DNA of 64,000 nt from Paenibacillus chibensis (lineage in GTDB: Bacteria; Bacillota; Bacilli; Paenibacillales; Paenibacillaceae), in the NCBI RefSeq assembly GCF_004001045.1, contig NZ_BIMK01000007.1, positions 62,001 through 126,000 on the forward strand, given 5' to 3'. Positions 63,541-64,000 of this stretch are shown here, one piece after another. Each line of letters starts with the position of its first letter. Position 1 is the stretch's first letter. The position numbers and the translations under genes are program-made. A model generated the notes under the pieces. That model saw only the letters and a program-made list of their open reading frames with translations. It did no database searches and had not been told where the DNA came from.

Positions 63541-64000
63541 TTATTTCAGTTTCGGATCGAGCGCGTCGCGGAGGCCATCACCGAAAATATTAAATGCTAG
63601 CATGGTCAAACTGATCAGAATGGCCGGGAAGAGCATCCGCCATGGATAATACATCCAGCCTGTCAATGCGTCGTTGATCATCGAACCGAGCGAAGCGATC
63701 GGAGCTTGAACCCCGAGACCGAGGAAGCTGAGGAAGGCTTCAGAGAAGATGGCGTTCGGTACGGACAACGTCAAGGTAACGATAATCGGACCGACTGCGT
63801 TCGGCAGCAGATGCCGGAACAAGAGGCGGTTCGAGCCCGCGCCCATGGAACGGGAAGCTAATACGTATTCCCTGTTTTTGAGCTGCATGATCTCGCCGCG
63901 GACGATCCACGACATGTTAATCCAGCCCGTAATCGTCAAAGCCAGAATAATCGTTCCGATGCTCGGCTCGAAGACGACAAGCAGCAGAATAGTGACAAGC
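63541..64000 (-). CDS. oppC: Oligopeptide ABC transporter permease (OppC-like), C-terminal part
   Basis: The last 153 codons of a gene that continues past the right edge. Four hydrophobic segments and the EAA loop ASRSMGAGSNRLLFRHLLPN (about 50-70 of the visible part), which contacts the ATPases, identify a binding-protein-dependent permease. It ends GDGLRDALDPKLK, a typical OppC/DppC finish. It lies 14 bp before oppD. Confidence 0.93.
   Translation of the reverse strand, partial: LVTILLLVVFEPSIGTIILALTITGWINMSWIVRGEIMQLKNREYVLASRSMGAGSNRLLFRHLLPNAVGPIIVTLTLSVPNAIFSEAFLSFLGLGVQAPIASLGSMINDALTGWMYYPWRMLFPAILISLTMLAFNIFGDGLRDALDPKLK

Overview
The window looks like a chromosomal segment of a spore-forming Firmicute close to Paenibacillus. 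The gene order spoIIGA-sigE-sigG-ylmCDE-sepF-ylmGH-divIVA-ileS-ylyA-lspA-rluD-pyr follows the Bacillus layout. The Paenibacillus-like traits are a pyr operon without pyrP/pyrK/pyrD, an LL-diaminopimelate aminotransferase, a dcw cluster with murA between murG and divIB, and many TTG/GTG starts. The genus is inferred from gene content; no species call is possible from sequence alone.

Layout. (1) 1-3290: one end of a prophage or integrative element next to tRNA-Leu(UAA), with a tyrosine integrase, an HTH protein, a phage-type sigma factor, a small unknown protein and an adenine methyltransferase that runs off the left edge. (2) 3290-5700: tRNA-Leu, then an ArsR-rhodanese regulator and MFS transporter operon. 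(3) 5818-9031: a tRNA operon (promoter, tRNA-fMet, tRNA-Ile(CAU), terminator) whose tRNA-Ile gene is split in the anticodon loop by a 2.9-kb group II intron encoding a reverse transcriptase/maturase. This is the most striking object here. (4) 9055-10460: a small unknown protein and a YitT-family membrane protein. (5) 10531-19512: the pyr operon (pyrR-B-C-carA-carB-pyrF-pyrE) with a complete PyrR attenuator. (6) 19543-27271: tatAC, an HTH/DUF1232 protein, ytaF, an EF-G-binding protein, dapL, rluD, lspA, ylyA and a DUF5665 protein. (7) 27454-31622: ileS, type-2-like, behind an Ile T-box and a long leader filled with 90-bp tandem repeats inside an inverted repeat. (8) 31635-38966: divIVA, the ylm cluster and the spoIIG locus. 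(9) 38996-58288: ftsZ, ftsA, divIB, murA, murG, spoVE, murD, mraY, murF, murE, spoVD, pbpB, ftsL, rsmH and mraZ. (10) 58354-64000: ahcY, bshC and an opp-type oligopeptide ABC operon cut by the right edge.

Functionally most of the window is cell growth machinery: pyrimidine synthesis, lysine/DAP and peptidoglycan precursors, divisome, and sporulation versions of the same machines (spoVD, spoVE, sigE, sigG). Almost everything from 10.5 kb on is on the minus strand; the exceptions are ytaF and ylyA. Regulatory sites readable by eye include the PyrR attenuator, the T-box with an AUC specifier, a MraZ-type operator, a sigma-F/G promoter for sigG and a Spo0A-type promoter for spoIIGA.
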